DNA of 64,000 bases from positions 434,001-498,000 of the forward strand of contig JAUIMM010000886.1 of NCBI GenBank assembly GCA_031769625.1, read 5' to 3'. The stretch comes from Taudactylus pleione (taxonomy: Eukaryota > Chordata > Amphibia > Anura > Myobatrachidae). Numbering within the stretch: position 1 is the stretch's first letter; each line of letters starts with the position of its first letter. The notes under the pieces are model-generated. The model saw only the letters and a program-made list of their open reading frames with translations. It was not told the DNA's origin and ran no database searches. The position numbers were made by a program, and so were the translations under genes. This document shows positions 1 to 10,887 of the stretch, piece by piece.

Positions 1-86
1 GAACTACACATACCAGCATGCCCTGCCTCAGCTTTATCATGCCCTAACAGCAAAACTGAGGCAGAGCATGCTGGGATGTGTAGTTC
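1..86. repeat. Short foldback (MITE-like hairpin)
   Basis: Two arms of about 31 bases (1-31 and 56-86) are reverse complements with about two mismatches, separated by a 24-base loop. The outer end reads GAACTACACAT. The element touches the window edge, so its left boundary is not certain. No coding potential. Confidence 0.7.
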
Positions 87-1560
87 TACAGCCACTAGAA
101 GGCCGCAAGTTGAATATCCCTGGCCTACACAATTAGCTCTATGTGGATATTTTAAAACACAAATTACTGTAATACAATCACTTGATTCCAGGCCCCCAGT
201 GATGAATAGGCCCCTAATCACATAGATATACCAGGCATACTCTGCATATTACATATGTCACTGACTAATAACAACCATTACTAAACTCATACAGACTACA
301 AAGGAATGGCTTAGTACACCATCTTATCCCCTCTCCCTTACCCTATACATATATTAGGGGGCTTATTCTGAGTCACATGCAAAGTGGCTATATATACAGT
401 AATTGTATTCAGAGTCACTACCTTATAGTAATGTAGCTATACATTCAGCTCATGCAGGAGTTTGTGCATCTGTACATAGAAACCCGCGCCGCCCATTAAT
501 ATTACGCCGGCCACCATAACCATTATCATTAGTACTTGCACCACCTACATGCTGGGTACAAGAGAAGAGATACATCAGACACAGACTTCCATTCCCCCTA
601 TGTACAACTCAGAATCACATATGGCTTTTACTACATGTCCACAACAATCCCATGGCACTCCCACACGTCAGGGAGGTTACGTGTGATCACATTGTCACTG
701 CCCAGTTCCCACTCTGCAATGACATGACATGGAAACGGCAGTGTCTGCATGCTTCATGTGCTACAGTGACATGGGAGAGGGATCTGGCAGATGGTCAGTG
801 CACATGTGAGAGTATACTACTGCACCCTGACACTGTCCTAATTCACTCCACATCTCACCATTGGGAAACATAATAAGTTACATAATGTTATCAGCTCTCA
901 CATGACTAAGAAGAAAGATGCCTGACAGTCAGGACCTCTTTCCTGGTTGCTGATATCTAGGGAAGCCCCTGAAAACACAAATACTGTAGGCCAAAGTTAC
1001 CTACCATGACATTCCTACTCTTTCCTTAATAGGCCATCACAGCCAGGCCACACTGACTTTATCATAACTGCAACCGAATAATAACCCACAGCTACATTGT
1101 CATCAGCCAGAACATAAACGTACTACAATGCCATCTTACAGTGACATTTGTGCACAGCGGCATGAAGGCACAGAATGGGCAAAAGCAGTCATGTGACCTT
1201 ACGGCTTTGGCTTTCATTCTTAACCAGTCTTATGTTTTATTGTTCCCGGTTTGCTGCAAAACATCGGTGTTCTTTAGGACCGGATTTCATATACCAGCAT
1301 GTCTCCTTTATGCTATTTGTTTTGTTATATACCACTAATTCATTTTACTCTCATTGGGTTCCAGCAAATACTTTGACTATACTGTTACATTGATTACATA
1401 TGTAGTACCCTACCACCCTTGTATACCATTACCTAGTGTCCTAAGCAATGGGCAAATGCTGTGCATGTGTCTTTATAGCACATGTAAATAACATTGGTTT
1501 AGTAGGTAGAAACATATTGCCATTTATCCCTAATTCCACTTTTTTCTTGCACATTTACAG
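87..1560. other. Intergenic or intronic, no gene seen
   Basis: Unique-looking, AT-moderate sequence with only short chance frames. It ends in a good splice acceptor (pyrimidine-rich tract then ACATTTACAG at 1551-1560), so at least its right part is probably intron of whatever unit carries the 1561-2301 exon. Confidence 0.5.
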
Positions 1561-2301
1561 ATAATGTGGCTGGCTCATTTATGGCTAACACATGAACATA
1601 GACTCAGCCTGCAGGGCCGCGGGCATCTGGAAGCCAGCATAATTGATGCCGCCCAGAACATACTGCAGCGACAATTTAATACGCAAGGCTTGCAAAGCAC
1701 ATGGGGAGCAATATTTAGCTCCTACATCCCCGTCTCTGGGCCTGCAGTACAGATCCACGCAGATAAGTGTCACCAACACTGTTTCCTGTCCTGCTTTCGG
1801 AATGGGGAGATACAAGTTGCAGACAGTCTTCAAGAGTTAATGTTTACCCCCTGTGCTCTTAAACAACTACAAGATCTCTACGGAACTGTTGTTCCAAGAA
1901 ACACGCTGAAAATGATCAAAATCCTGGACGTGGAGCAACAGCCGGAAAACTCACTTGACTGTGTGGTATATGCCATAGCAAATGCTGTGGAGCTGCTCTT
2001 CTACGACGACATTCCCACCAGCAGCTACAACAATGAACTAATGAGGGAACATCTCATAAAGTGCCTAGAAGCTGGAACCTTTACACCATTTCCAAAAAAT
2101 AGGAAGAGAAAACGTTGTGAAAAGTATGGCAGTAACAAAAGGAGGAGACTTAGTTCAGCTTACCTAGAAACTGGATGCCTAGAAACTGGATGCCTACAAA
2201 CTGCAATAGTTACACCATTTCCAAAAACTATGAAGAGAAAACGTAGTGAGGATGAGGAGTATGTCAGTAACAAAAAGAGGAGACTTAGTCCAGGTGATTA
2301 G
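1561..2301 (+). CDS. 3' exon of a Ulp1/C48 peptidase-like, TE-type protein
   Basis: An open frame of 245 codons from the ATG at 1564 to the TAG at 2299-2301, directly after a splice acceptor at 1560, so it is best read as a last exon and not a whole gene. It resembles the Ulp1-type cysteine protease (peptidase C48) domains carried by several animal transposon families. A His-Cys pair at about residue 90 is followed by VADSL (Asp), then QQPENSLDCVVYAIANA, where the Gln before the nucleophile and the DC cysteine are present, then MREHLIKCLEAG, which matches the tail of such domains. The basic C-terminus is duplicated: TPFPK-(R/M)KRKR blocks each followed by SNK(R/K)RRLS, which look like nuclear-localisation signals, with a short repeat LETGCLETGC between them. 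The frame has no stops, so the copy is young or constrained. The residue normally Trp after the catalytic His is not seen. Element family not assigned. Confidence 0.55.
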   Translation: MMWLAHLWLTHEHRLSLQGRGHLEASIIDAAQNILQRQFNTQGLQSTWGAIFSSYIPVSGPAVQIHADKCHQHCFLSCFRNGEIQVADSLQELMFTPCALKQLQDLYGTVVPRNTLKMIKILDVEQQPENSLDCVVYAIANAVELLFYDDIPTSSYNNELMREHLIKCLEAGTFTPFPKNRKRKRCEKYGSNKRRRLSSAYLETGCLETGCLQTAIVTPFPKTMKRKRSEDEEYVSNKKRRLSPGD

Positions 2302-2576
2302 ATGCAGTTTCACATAAAATCCCAGTTGAAGCTGTGATTGGCCGACCTACTACAGACATGCCCACCTGGCCGCACGCTGCCATGCTGCTAGATTACCGAG
2401 CCCAGCAGAGGACTGAACGCTGCACCAGTGCCGGACTTCTGGCTAAACCAGGCATGACACAACCGCATGGTTGTTAATATAGAACAGAGATCTGCTTCCC
2501 ACAGCCCTGGAGGGCACTCCTTGGTGCTACAGACCCTATTGCCACTACAACGGACACCGCTGCTGTCCAGTCTGGC

Positions 2577-4290
2577 CAGGAGAATACAGAAGCAGGATGA
2601 GGCAGAGACAGACAACCGGCAGCTTAGCCGCCTGTCTCAGCACTGTGAATAAGACGCAGACAGTGCTCACTTACACTGTACACCTGGACCTCCGGGAGTC
2701 ACCTGTAGAGGAGGGTTACAGTGATCTATAGGAGCAGAATACAGAAGCAGGAGCAGATGGAGACAGACATCCGGCAGCTTAGCCGCCTGTCTCAGCACTG
2801 TGAATAAGACACAGACAGTGCTCACTTACACTGTACACCTGGACCGGCGGGAGTCACCTGTAGAGGAGGGTTACAGTCATCTGCAGGAGCAGAATACAGA
2901 AGCAGGATGAGGCAAAGACAGACATCCAGCAGCTTAGCCGCCTGTCTCAGCACTGTGAATAAGACACAGGCAGTGCTCACTTACACTGTACACCTGGACC
3001 TCCGGGAGTCACCTGTAGAGGAGGGTTACAGTGATCTGCAGGAGCAGAATACAGAAGCATGATCAGATGGAGACAGACATACGGCAGCTTAGCCGCCTGT
3101 CTCAGCACTGTGAATAAGTCACAGACAGTGCTCACTTACACTGTACACCTGGACCTCCGGGAGTCACCTGTAGAGGAGGGTTACAGTCATCTGCAGGAGC
3201 AGAATACAGAAGCAGGATCAGATGGAGACAGACATCCGGCAGCTTAGCCGCCTGTCTCAGCACTGTGAATAAGACACAGGCAGTGCTCATTTACACTGAA
3301 CACCTGGACCTCCGGGGGTCACCTGTAGAGGAGGGTTACAGTGATCTGTAGGAGCAGAATACAGAAGCAGGATCAGATGGAGACAGACATCTGGCAGCTT
3401 AGCCGCCTGTCTCAGCACTGTGAATAAGACACAGGCAGTGCTCACTTACACTGTACACCTGGACCTCCGGGAGTCACCTGTAGAGGAGGGTTACAGTGAT
3501 CTGCAGGAGCAGAATACAGAAGCATGATCAGATGGAGACAGACATACGGCAGCTTAGCCGCCTGTCTCAGCACTGTGAATAAGTCACAGACAGTGCTCAC
3601 TTACACTGTACACCTGGACCTCCGGGAGTCACCTGTAGAGGAGGGTTACAGTCATCTGCAGGAGCAGAATACAGAAGCAGGATCAGATGGAGACAGACAT
3701 CCGGCAGCTTAGCCGCCTGTCTCAGCACTGTGAATAAGACACAGGCAGTGCTCACTTATACTGAACACCTGGACCTCCGGGGGTCACCTGTAGAGGAGGG
3801 TTACAGTGATCTGTAGGAGCAGAATACAGAAGCAGGATCAGATGGAGACAGACATCTGGCAGCTTAGCCGCCTGTCTCAGCACTGTGAATAAGACACAGG
3901 CAGTACTCACTTACACTGTACACCTGGACCTCCGGAAGTCACCTGTAGAGGAGGGTTACAGTGATCTGCAGGAGCAGAATACAGAAGCAGGATCAGATGG
4001 AGACAGACATACGGCAGCTTAGCCGCCTGTCTCAGCACTGTGAATAAGACACAGACAGTGCTCACTTACACTGTACACCTGGACCTCTCGGAGTCACCTG
4101 TAGAGGAGGGTTACAGTGATCTGTAGGAGCAGAATACAGAAGCAGGATCAGATGGAGACAGACATCCAGCAGCTTAGCCGCCTGTCTCAGCACTGTGAAT
4201 AAGATACAGGCAGTGCTCACTTACACTGTACACCTGGACCTCCGGGAGGAGTCTCCTGTAGAGGAGGGTTACAGTGAACTGCAGGAGCAC
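2577..4290. repeat. 155-bp tandem array with 3-unit higher-order repeat
   Basis: The marker GTGAATAAG recurs at 2645, 2800, 2955, 3110, 3265, 3420, 3575, 3730, 3885, 4040 and 4195, an exact 155-base spacing for 11 units with no indels. Units three apart are more alike than neighbours: 3059-3247 and 3524-3712 are identical, and the variants 'gggggtcacc', 'ctgtaggag' and 'catctggc' recur 465 bases apart. The period is not a multiple of three and every unit has stops, so it is not a protein repeat. Confidence 0.95.
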
Positions 4291-5305
4291 CCTCCATGGG
4301 ATGCTGGGAGCTCAGCCAGCAGGGGAAAGAACATACTTCTATACCCCAGGGAGAAGCTAACAGATAATGATCACCACATCCTGGGTGTAAAAGACATCAA
4401 TATTGCACCTGTTTGGGACCCACTCCCCAGAGAAATCCAAGACGGAAATTTAGGACAGAGATTTTGGTGATCATATGTGCGGGACACTGCTTTCATTTCT
4501 TACCAGTCACCCCTAAGTTCACGTCCCTCACTGGTGGTCTCATAGAAAACCACATCAGGGTAACATATGGAACTGACAAGATAAAAGACCTTACGGAAAG
4601 ACAATCCCTGAAAGAGCATCTCATCCCGAACAGTGAGAAGGTGATTGGGGTACATACAGCCATCCCTAATTGGGATTTTAGAGATTTTAATATCAATAAA
4701 CATAATTACTTTATACGTCTTTGTAATTTGTATGGTTTTTCCACATACTTCGCATCCTCAATTGAGTATGTATCCCCCCATTCCAAGGGGGTCCCCACCT
4801 CCCCAGGGAACCACAACTTGGGCTGACTAGCGGTCAGGTGTGAATGCTATGGCTGGTGGATACAGTGAAAGGGTATTTGGAAAAATACAGGGGACGTGCA
4901 AAATCAGGGAGGGGGAAAAAGGGAATAACAAAGCACAGGCAAATGGAAAAAATAAATTGATACGTATAATAAATAGTAGACCACTGTTCCTATTAATGGT
5001 TTGGGAAAAAATTAATCATATATGATCAGCAGTGGCGGTACCTGGGCTGACTAGCGGTCAAATGTGAATGCTTTGTCTGGGGGATACAATGAAAGGGTAC
5101 CCTGGCTGCAGCATTACATCCCCCGATAAAAAAAGAGTCCAATGCAAATTTTAGAAAATACAGGGGACCCCTACTCATTTTGTTCCCCGTGCAAGGACTC
5201 ACTGAGCCCCCTGCTGGATGTTGAAAATATGGGGGAGCCCTACTCTCCCTCCCCCCCATATTTTCAAACCAAGACTGGCTCAGAAAAGCCCGGTGCTGGT
5301 TGTGC
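4291..5305. repeat. Dispersed repeat present twice, otherwise unassigned
   Basis: Segments starting GGGCTGACTAGCGGTCA at about 4822 and 5045 share the following roughly 60-90 bases (GTGAATGCT, GATACA(G/A)TGAAAGGGTA, then AAAATACAGGGGAC), so they are two diverged copies of one interspersed repeat in direct orientation. A 137-codon frame at 4413-4826 crosses the first copy and has no recognisable domain. Confidence 0.5.
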
Positions 5306-5313
5306 ATTTAGGG

Positions 5314-5625
5314 CAGGGACCTTTTTACTGCCGAGGGCCATTTTGATATATATAACATTATTTGCGGGCCTGGTGCAGGCCACACCCCATTTGTGTGATG
5401 TCACATGGGGTGGATCTACAATTGCCGGTGATTACAGCAATGCCTGGAGTATCCTAAAGATGCTCCAGGGAGCTGTAAGGCACTGCTGCATAGATTCTGG
5501 CTGCAGGGTGTCAATATAGGCACCCTGCTATCCAGATTACGCTAGCAGAAAAATGCTCCAAGGGCCAGACCAAATGATTCCGTGGGCCTTATACGGCCCC
5601 CCGGGCCTAAGGTTCCCCATCCCTG
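5314..5625. mobile_element. Non-autonomous hAT element (MITE)
   Basis: Starts CAGGGAC and ends ATCCCTG, with ends of the common hAT type (the right end reads inward as CAGGGATGGGGAACC). A perfect 8-bp target duplication ATTTAGGG lies at 5306-5313 and 5626-5633. Length 312 bases, no transposase. Confidence 0.9.
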
Positions 5626-5695
5626 ATTTAGGGGCATACCCCATGTCATTTTTTTTATATATATATTTTTTTTACACTTTTAGTAGGTTTTTTTC

Positions 5696-5742
5696 ACACA
5701 GAAACATGCACGGATCTCACAGGTCTGTGCATGTTTCTGTGT
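5696..5742. repeat. Perfect 16-bp inverted repeat
   Basis: ACACAGAAACATGCAC at 5696-5711 is the exact reverse complement of 5727-5742, with a 15-base loop. It lies just before the BED-finger remnant and may be part of the same decayed element. Confidence 0.7.
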
Positions 5743-5882
5743 AACTGGCACCTGCTCATGCTAAAATTGCCAGATCTATTATTTTGGGGATTTTTAGTTC
5801 GATTTTTGTTTGATTTGGACATGGGCAGTGTAATATTTAAAATTGGTACAAATTGATGTGTGTGCTGTAACCCACTTAATCC

Positions 5883-6684
5883 GTGTTTGTTGATATGGAG
5901 AACGATCAGTTGAGAGGAGAGCAGGAACCACATACTAATGCTGGAGCTGCTGCCAGTGCCATCAGTCATGACGATACTAGTCCATCTACAACATCTACTA
6001 AAGCCAATGCACAAGGGCATACAAGGCTTAAGTCAGGGCATCTAAAAACAAAGAACCAATCTTTCACAGTGGTAAAGAAAAAAACATCAAAGGGAAAGTT
6101 AGCTGCAGAAATACATAAAATTGGCAATATGCCTTTCACCACACAAAGTGGCTAGGAAAGGCTAAGGCATTGGCCTTTATTTATGACTGGTGCTTCTGCC
6201 TCTTATGATGATGTAAGCACAAGTGAACATGCTGACATAGAAATCGAGGATGCTTCTGCGAAAGTGCACAAGGATGAGCAGGATATTTGTGTAGCTGATG
6301 CTAATAAGGATGTTGATGATGAGGAAGTTGATGATGAGGATGTTTGTGTAAATCAGGCACCAGTGGAAGAAACAGTTGTTGCCCATGATAAGGAAAAGCC
6401 CATTGTCATGCCTGGCACAAGACAAAAAATCCACTTCTTATGTTTGGAATTATTTCTACCCAAATCCAGACAACAATTGTCAACCCATCTGTACCCTTTG
6501 TAAAGCCAGAGTAAGTAAAGGTAGGAACCTTAACCATCTAATAACCTCCTCCCTGTTACATCATCTGCAGAGCATCCATCCAAAAAGTTTTTTTAAAATT
6601 CATAAACTAAAAGAGTACCAACAAGCAGTCCAGTGTCAGCTAGCTCTCTTCTCTCTGCTAGATCCAAGCACCTGCCATCTTTAA
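5883..6684 (+). pseudogene. hAT/ZBED-like transposase, N-terminal BED-finger part
   Basis: Three overlapping broken frames (5883-6155, 6183-6503, 6376-6684) together look like the first part of a ZBED-type hAT transposase. The first two are low-complexity and acidic or Ser/Thr-rich (runs such as DVDDEEVDDEDV), as in linkers before a BED finger. The third holds the BED zinc finger: SYVWNYF, then CTLCKARVSKG, then LLHHLQSIHP, that is W-x-Y-F, C-x2-C and H-x4-H spacing. Stops between the segments show decay. A terminal portion of the same class of transposase lies immediately to the right but on the other strand, so this copy appears rearranged. Role in life would have been DNA binding to hAT element ends. 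Confidence 0.7.
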
Positions 6685-6871
6685 CGCCAACACCTTCATC
6701 AAAAATATCAATCATGAAGCGATTGGTTTGTTGGGCCCCCACAAAACAAGCTACCAATTGGCAGCTGAAATTGCTGGCAATGATCTCTACATGCACAAAC
6801 TGGCTTTACAGAGGCAGTGTGTACATCATCTTCACACAATATTAATTGGTCCCCACTGCAATCCACCATTA

Positions 6872-7985
6872 CAGGTGCCTCTGTAATTTTCGGATGTAAT
6901 TGGCATAGAATTGGCAGTTCATTTTGATGGGCATAATTTTTTCCACATTTTGAGGAAGTAGCCTCCTACGCCAATCACTAACAAAGTTCCTGGCTGTGCT
7001 GAAAACTCTATGTGGGGTGGGCAGCTCAAGTAAAGCAAATCCAGTTGTGCAAGGGCCTCCAAATTGCCTTTTTATCAGTAGTCAAACGGACTGTCTGACA
7101 TGCCTATTTTGATGCTATCATAAAAAAATGCAAGATACTCCTAAACCATTCTTTGAACGGTGACCGTGCCTGATGGAGTCATGGTAGAGGTCTCATTACT
7201 TGTAGGTAATTCATTTAGACCCGACCAGATGTCAAAACTTGGTTGTGTTGACTCATCTGCATCACAAGTGGGTCTTTTGGGAAAGTTTAATTTTTTCTCG
7301 GCAGATGCACTTGCTGGAGAAACTGAGGGAGAAGCCATCGCTGCATCAGGTGCCACTTGAGCTGACAATTTGCTTACCAACAGCTCTTTGCATCTCTTCA
7401 GATCTGTGTCCGTTGAGAAGAAATACACAACTTATGACTTAAACCTAGAATCCAGCACGGTCTCCAAAATGTATTTATCCAATTGTAAGATCATGAGAAC
7501 ACTTGGATTCTGGTGAAGCGAATAAAGGACTTGATCTAAAAGTCCAACATACTTGGTGGAATTGCTTCATTTCAGCTCCTCCTTCAGTTTCTCAAGCTAC
7601 TTTTCCAACAGTTTAATTTAGGGGAATTACCTGACTCAAGCTGGCAGTGTCTGAACTCACTTCACATGTGACTACTTGATTAAGGTACATTCCCCCTCCT
7701 CTTCCTATGTCATAGTATGCTGTGTAGCTTTGGATGGCTTTTTGCTGTTCCTCCATCCGCTGAAGCATATAAAGGGTGGAGTTCCACCTTGTAACTACCT
7801 CTTTCTTCAGCTGGTGGCAGGGCAAATTCAACATTCTGAATTTCGAAAATGTCCAGACATTATTTTGGCCACAAAGAGCATCTCCTGCATGGACTGTCAT
7901 TTTTTAAAAAAGTTGACTGCATGAGCAAAACATGGGACATTGTCAAAGTCGAATAATTGGTTGTGATCATTTGCAGATTGTTATC
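6872..7985 (-). pseudogene. hAT transposase, central and C-terminal part (inverted relative to the BED part)
   Basis: Read on the minus strand. 7945-7919 gives NVPCFAHAVN, the hAT 'CFAHxxN' motif. 7900-7613 contains KKEVVTRWNSTLYMLQRM followed by EEQQKAI, the classical hAT central motif. 7428-7141 is a Ser/Pro-rich linker. 7042-6872 is the dimerisation domain, with ELPTPHRVFSTARNFVSD, RRRLLPQNVEK and IMPIKMN. Frameshifts separate the pieces. The last block is nearly the same as the forward fragment at 18623-18850, so both derive from one hAT family. The BED-finger end sits on the plus strand just to the left, consistent with an internal inversion with a junction near 6845-6870, or with two head-to-head fragments. 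Confidence 0.8.
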
Positions 7986-9105
7986 TGCCGATCACATCGT
8001 CAATGGTTTAATGAAGAGCAAATTGGATGAAACTCTGCGACTGCGCAATCCAGTGCGCAGAATTGCGTTCCCCACACTTAACCTCACTGACGCACACTTA
8101 ACTATAGAGGCATACGCATAGACAATCTCACAGACGGTATTATGCGAACACATGTTTGCACCGTAGCTATAGTTAACATAATCATGTACAGCGCAATCTT
8201 GCACTGTACGCTTCCCCTACACATTGTGCACCTTTTTGCACTGTAAGATGCACAACACATACTCTCATATAAATGTAAATAATAACACATTGATAGGTGC
8301 CTATATACCCATTTTAGTACACGTGGATGCGCGTGAGCTTACTGAAGTATATACACATTGATGGCCTTCTACATAGTTTTAAATACAGATGCACATTAGC
8401 GACCACAATCATATACATATATTTACACTAATAAAAGGTTCCTGCACAATATGGTTCATATTAGAGATATAAGTTATAATACGAAATGCATGTATTTGAG
8501 ATCTAAGGTATAGAACATTGTAAGCATATCATGTTTTGTATCCAACTGATGCTCTGTTTATTTGCAGGCTTCCGGTTCTGACAACGAGGAAGCCGCATTG
8601 TGTGTTCCCGAAATATGGATCGTAGAGAGATTATGGTTATATTTGGAAATGTTGTATGCAATGAAGTGGCTAGTTTAGATTAGTTATGCAGCGGGAAGAC
8701 TACACAAAGAAACAGCTTCAAGACCAAGCCATCCCCCTAATGAAACTATATGAACTGTCCAATGAGAAGATCAAGCTAGAACAAGAGCCAATGAAACTGT
8801 GTTTGTCTGTCCCCATTGTGTTGATACATCCTGAAAGAGTATATATGATTGCGCAATGGGCTAGGTCAGTAGTCGTTACCTGTTTGATGACCGCAGATAT
8901 CTGGATTGATCGGCTGGGACCTGGTACCAGGGCGCAAGCGTATGTATTTGGCTATAACCTTGTATGATATTTGTACTTGCGCTCATTGTCTAGATCAAAG
9001 CGTGTATTATTTCTTTTTGTTGAATAATATAACTTTTTGTGCTTTGGAAACACAATTGGGCTGGTCTGCAATTATTATTGTGTGCAACGCTAAGCAGCAA
9101 CTTTA
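7986..9105. other. 1.1-kb insertion splitting the hAT remnant
   Basis: Sequence on both sides (9285-9106 and 7985-7919, minus strand) is hAT transposase, while this block is not, so it looks like a later insertion or a junction of two copies. It contains a plausible splice acceptor (TTTATTTGCAG ending at 8567) and the frame 8686-8967. I could not find clear terminal inverted repeats. Confidence 0.45.
8686..8967 (+). CDS. Small frame, possibly end of a Harbinger accessory (Myb-like) protein
   Basis: A 93-codon frame starting MQREDYTKKQLQ. Its first 45 residues are Lys/Glu/Gln-rich and predicted helical (LYELSNEKIKLEQE), the pattern seen at the C-terminus of Myb-like accessory proteins of PIF/Harbinger transposons. 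The rest (from about residue 50) looks like readthrough. A splice acceptor 120 bases upstream opens a different frame that stops at 8677-8679. Resemblance only; no SANT domain is visible here and a chance frame is possible. Confidence 0.25.
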   Translation: MQREDYTKKQLQDQAIPLMKLYELSNEKIKLEQEPMKLCLSVPIVLIHPERVYMIAQWARSVVVTCLMTADIWIDRLGPGTRAQAYVFGYNLV

Positions 9106-9285
9106 GGGGTATAGAGACATATAGGATTCCATAACGTGTTGGAATTCACCCAGCTGTAATGCTCTCACAGTATTGGTGGCATTGTCAGAAATCACAAATC
9201 CTGAGGAGACTCCAATCGGGGCAAGCCATTTTGTAATGACCTCCCTGAGTTTTTCTAAAAGGTTATAGCATAAATCAGGGAAAAG
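9106..9285 (-). pseudogene. hAT transposase fragment (catalytic-core side)
   Basis: The minus strand reads LLEKLREVITKW, then VISDNATNTVRALQLG, then EFQHV. This is the hAT region around the second catalytic Asp (T/S-D-N-A-x-N). It lies upstream, in minus-strand order, of the CFAHAVN block at 7945, separated by the 1.1-kb insert. The sequence before CFAHAVN at 7985 partly overlaps it in homology, so two merged copies cannot be excluded. Confidence 0.65.
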
Positions 9286-10490
9286 GGGAAATAGAGGGAA
9301 TTGTGGAACACCGCACTGAGGTATATGATACAAGTAAATATGTATTAAGGAATAATTCCTATAGTAATATGTTGTGCCATGTAAGGGTATCAAACAGAAA
9401 AGAAGAGAAGATAAAGTACTCCTTTAAGGAGGGGCACACCTCCCATCAATTATTTAACTAAAACATAACTTTTAATTGGTATATATTAAAAATCCAAAAA
9501 ACAACAAAAAACACACATGAGCAACATATATGAGCTTTAGATATATTGTATATAGCCTTGTAATGTGGAAAAAGTGAATATATCAAATATCAATACTAAC
9601 ATATACTGTTATCCAAGAAAAATAAAATAAAATAAAAAATAAAAAGAACAAACAATGTGACATCAAAACATGTGTGAAATTTCGTGTTGATTGATGACTA
9701 ACATCCACCAATGGGTGGGTGTCGGCGAAAATATAGGTGACAATGACAACAAAGTGACAGTTAAGAATTGCACCAAGACCACAATGATATTTTCCAAAAT
9801 ATTGCTTATACCAAATAGTTCAACTAATGTGGCGTCCCTCAAACAAATGGGAATATCACTGTGAATTCCTGACCAGGTATAGTAGTAAGTGGGATTAGAA
9901 TAAATTATATAAAGAAGGAAATAAAGTGTCTGTGCATTTAGATGCAATGGGATCTGCTTTCTCCAGTCATGCAAAGCATCAGACTGGAGATGAGAGTTCC
10001 AGTGCAATGGCTCAGTTAAGAAGCAATAGAGTTGTTTCTGCTGCCAGCACTGGCTCAGAGCTTCACCCTGTTGCTAGACAGCGCAGGGTCTCAGCAATAG
10101 CAAAAGCTTCCTTGAAAAAGCTCCCGGCAAAACGCGCATCGACACCGCTCGTGGAATGCCTCTGTGTGCACGGAGGACCCCTGCACCGTTAGACCAATGT
10201 CCCGATGGGAATTCTATACTATCAATTCACAGGTATCTTTTATCTTTCTCCACTCAGCTGTTCTCTCACCAGCCACTGCTATTGCTGAGACCCTGTGCTG
10301 CCTAGTAACAGGGTATAACTCTGAGCCCTTCCTGTCCCTGCCTTCAATTATATGCATACTCCATCTCCCTCAGGCCTCTTGATTAATGAAACATATGTTT
10401 CCTTATGTGCCATGATGGAAGTTGAACTGCCATGTGTTTGTGCCGCCCACTGCTGCCCACAGACACCTGGGGGGGGTACACACTGGGGGC
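9286..10490. other. AT-rich repeat sequence, no supported gene
   Basis: Contains an A-rich simple stretch at 9615-9655 and several frames below 115 codons with no recognisable domain, including 9926-10192 (Ser/Ala/Arg-rich, start by chance likely). Nothing further supported. Confidence 0.4.
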
Positions 10491-10492
10491 CA

Positions 10493-10534
10493 CACACACA
10501 CACAGCACTCATACAAACACTCACACACACACAC
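10493..10534. repeat. CA microsatellite
   Basis: Interrupted (CA)n/(ACTC) tract: CACACACACACA at 10493-10504 and again at 10520-10533. It borders the MITE that follows. Confidence 0.85.
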
Positions 10535-10887
10535 TGACATACTCACCCTGCAGCAGAGGACTCGGCTTCCGACGCTGGATGCAGAAGAAAATGCAGAAGA
10601 AAGTGCTACATAAGGTAAGTAATTAAGGACTAATTAAGCTAATTGGAAATTTCCAATTGCTTAATTAGTCTTAAAGGGGGGGTGCCACTGATTTTTCCTA
10701 AAAATTACGATTTTAGGAAAAATCACACTTGCTCTGGGGTTGCGTGAAAAATAAACCTCCCGAGAGTCAAAAAAGAAAAAACCCTGCACCTTACTGAATT
10801 GCAAAAATCCTGCACCTACAGGAAAAACCTTGCAGGTGCGGGATTTTTGCAATTCACGCACCCAATTGAATATGCCCCTATGAGTCT
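10531..10887. repeat. Hairpin-chain MITE, copy 1 (GGGGCATATTCAATTG family)
   Basis: About 350 bases, highly similar to 12506-12852. Right terminus reads inward as GGGCATATTCAATTGG. Inside are successive foldbacks: ATTAAGGACTAATTAAGC with its complement near 10619-10672, a CCTAAAAATTACGATTTTAGG hairpin at 10697-10717, and a long GAATTGCAAAAATCCTGCAC hairpin at 10795-10855. The left end abuts the CA tract. Confidence 0.75.

Noticed and set aside
3059..3712. Two identical 62-codon frames 465 bases apart that might suggest a repeated protein
   Set aside because: They are the same unit of the 155-bp array; the period is not a multiple of three and each unit contains stops.
10493..10534. Regular repeats as a possible CRISPR-like array
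   Set aside because: Simple CA microsatellite in a eukaryotic context; no spacer-repeat structure anywhere in the window.
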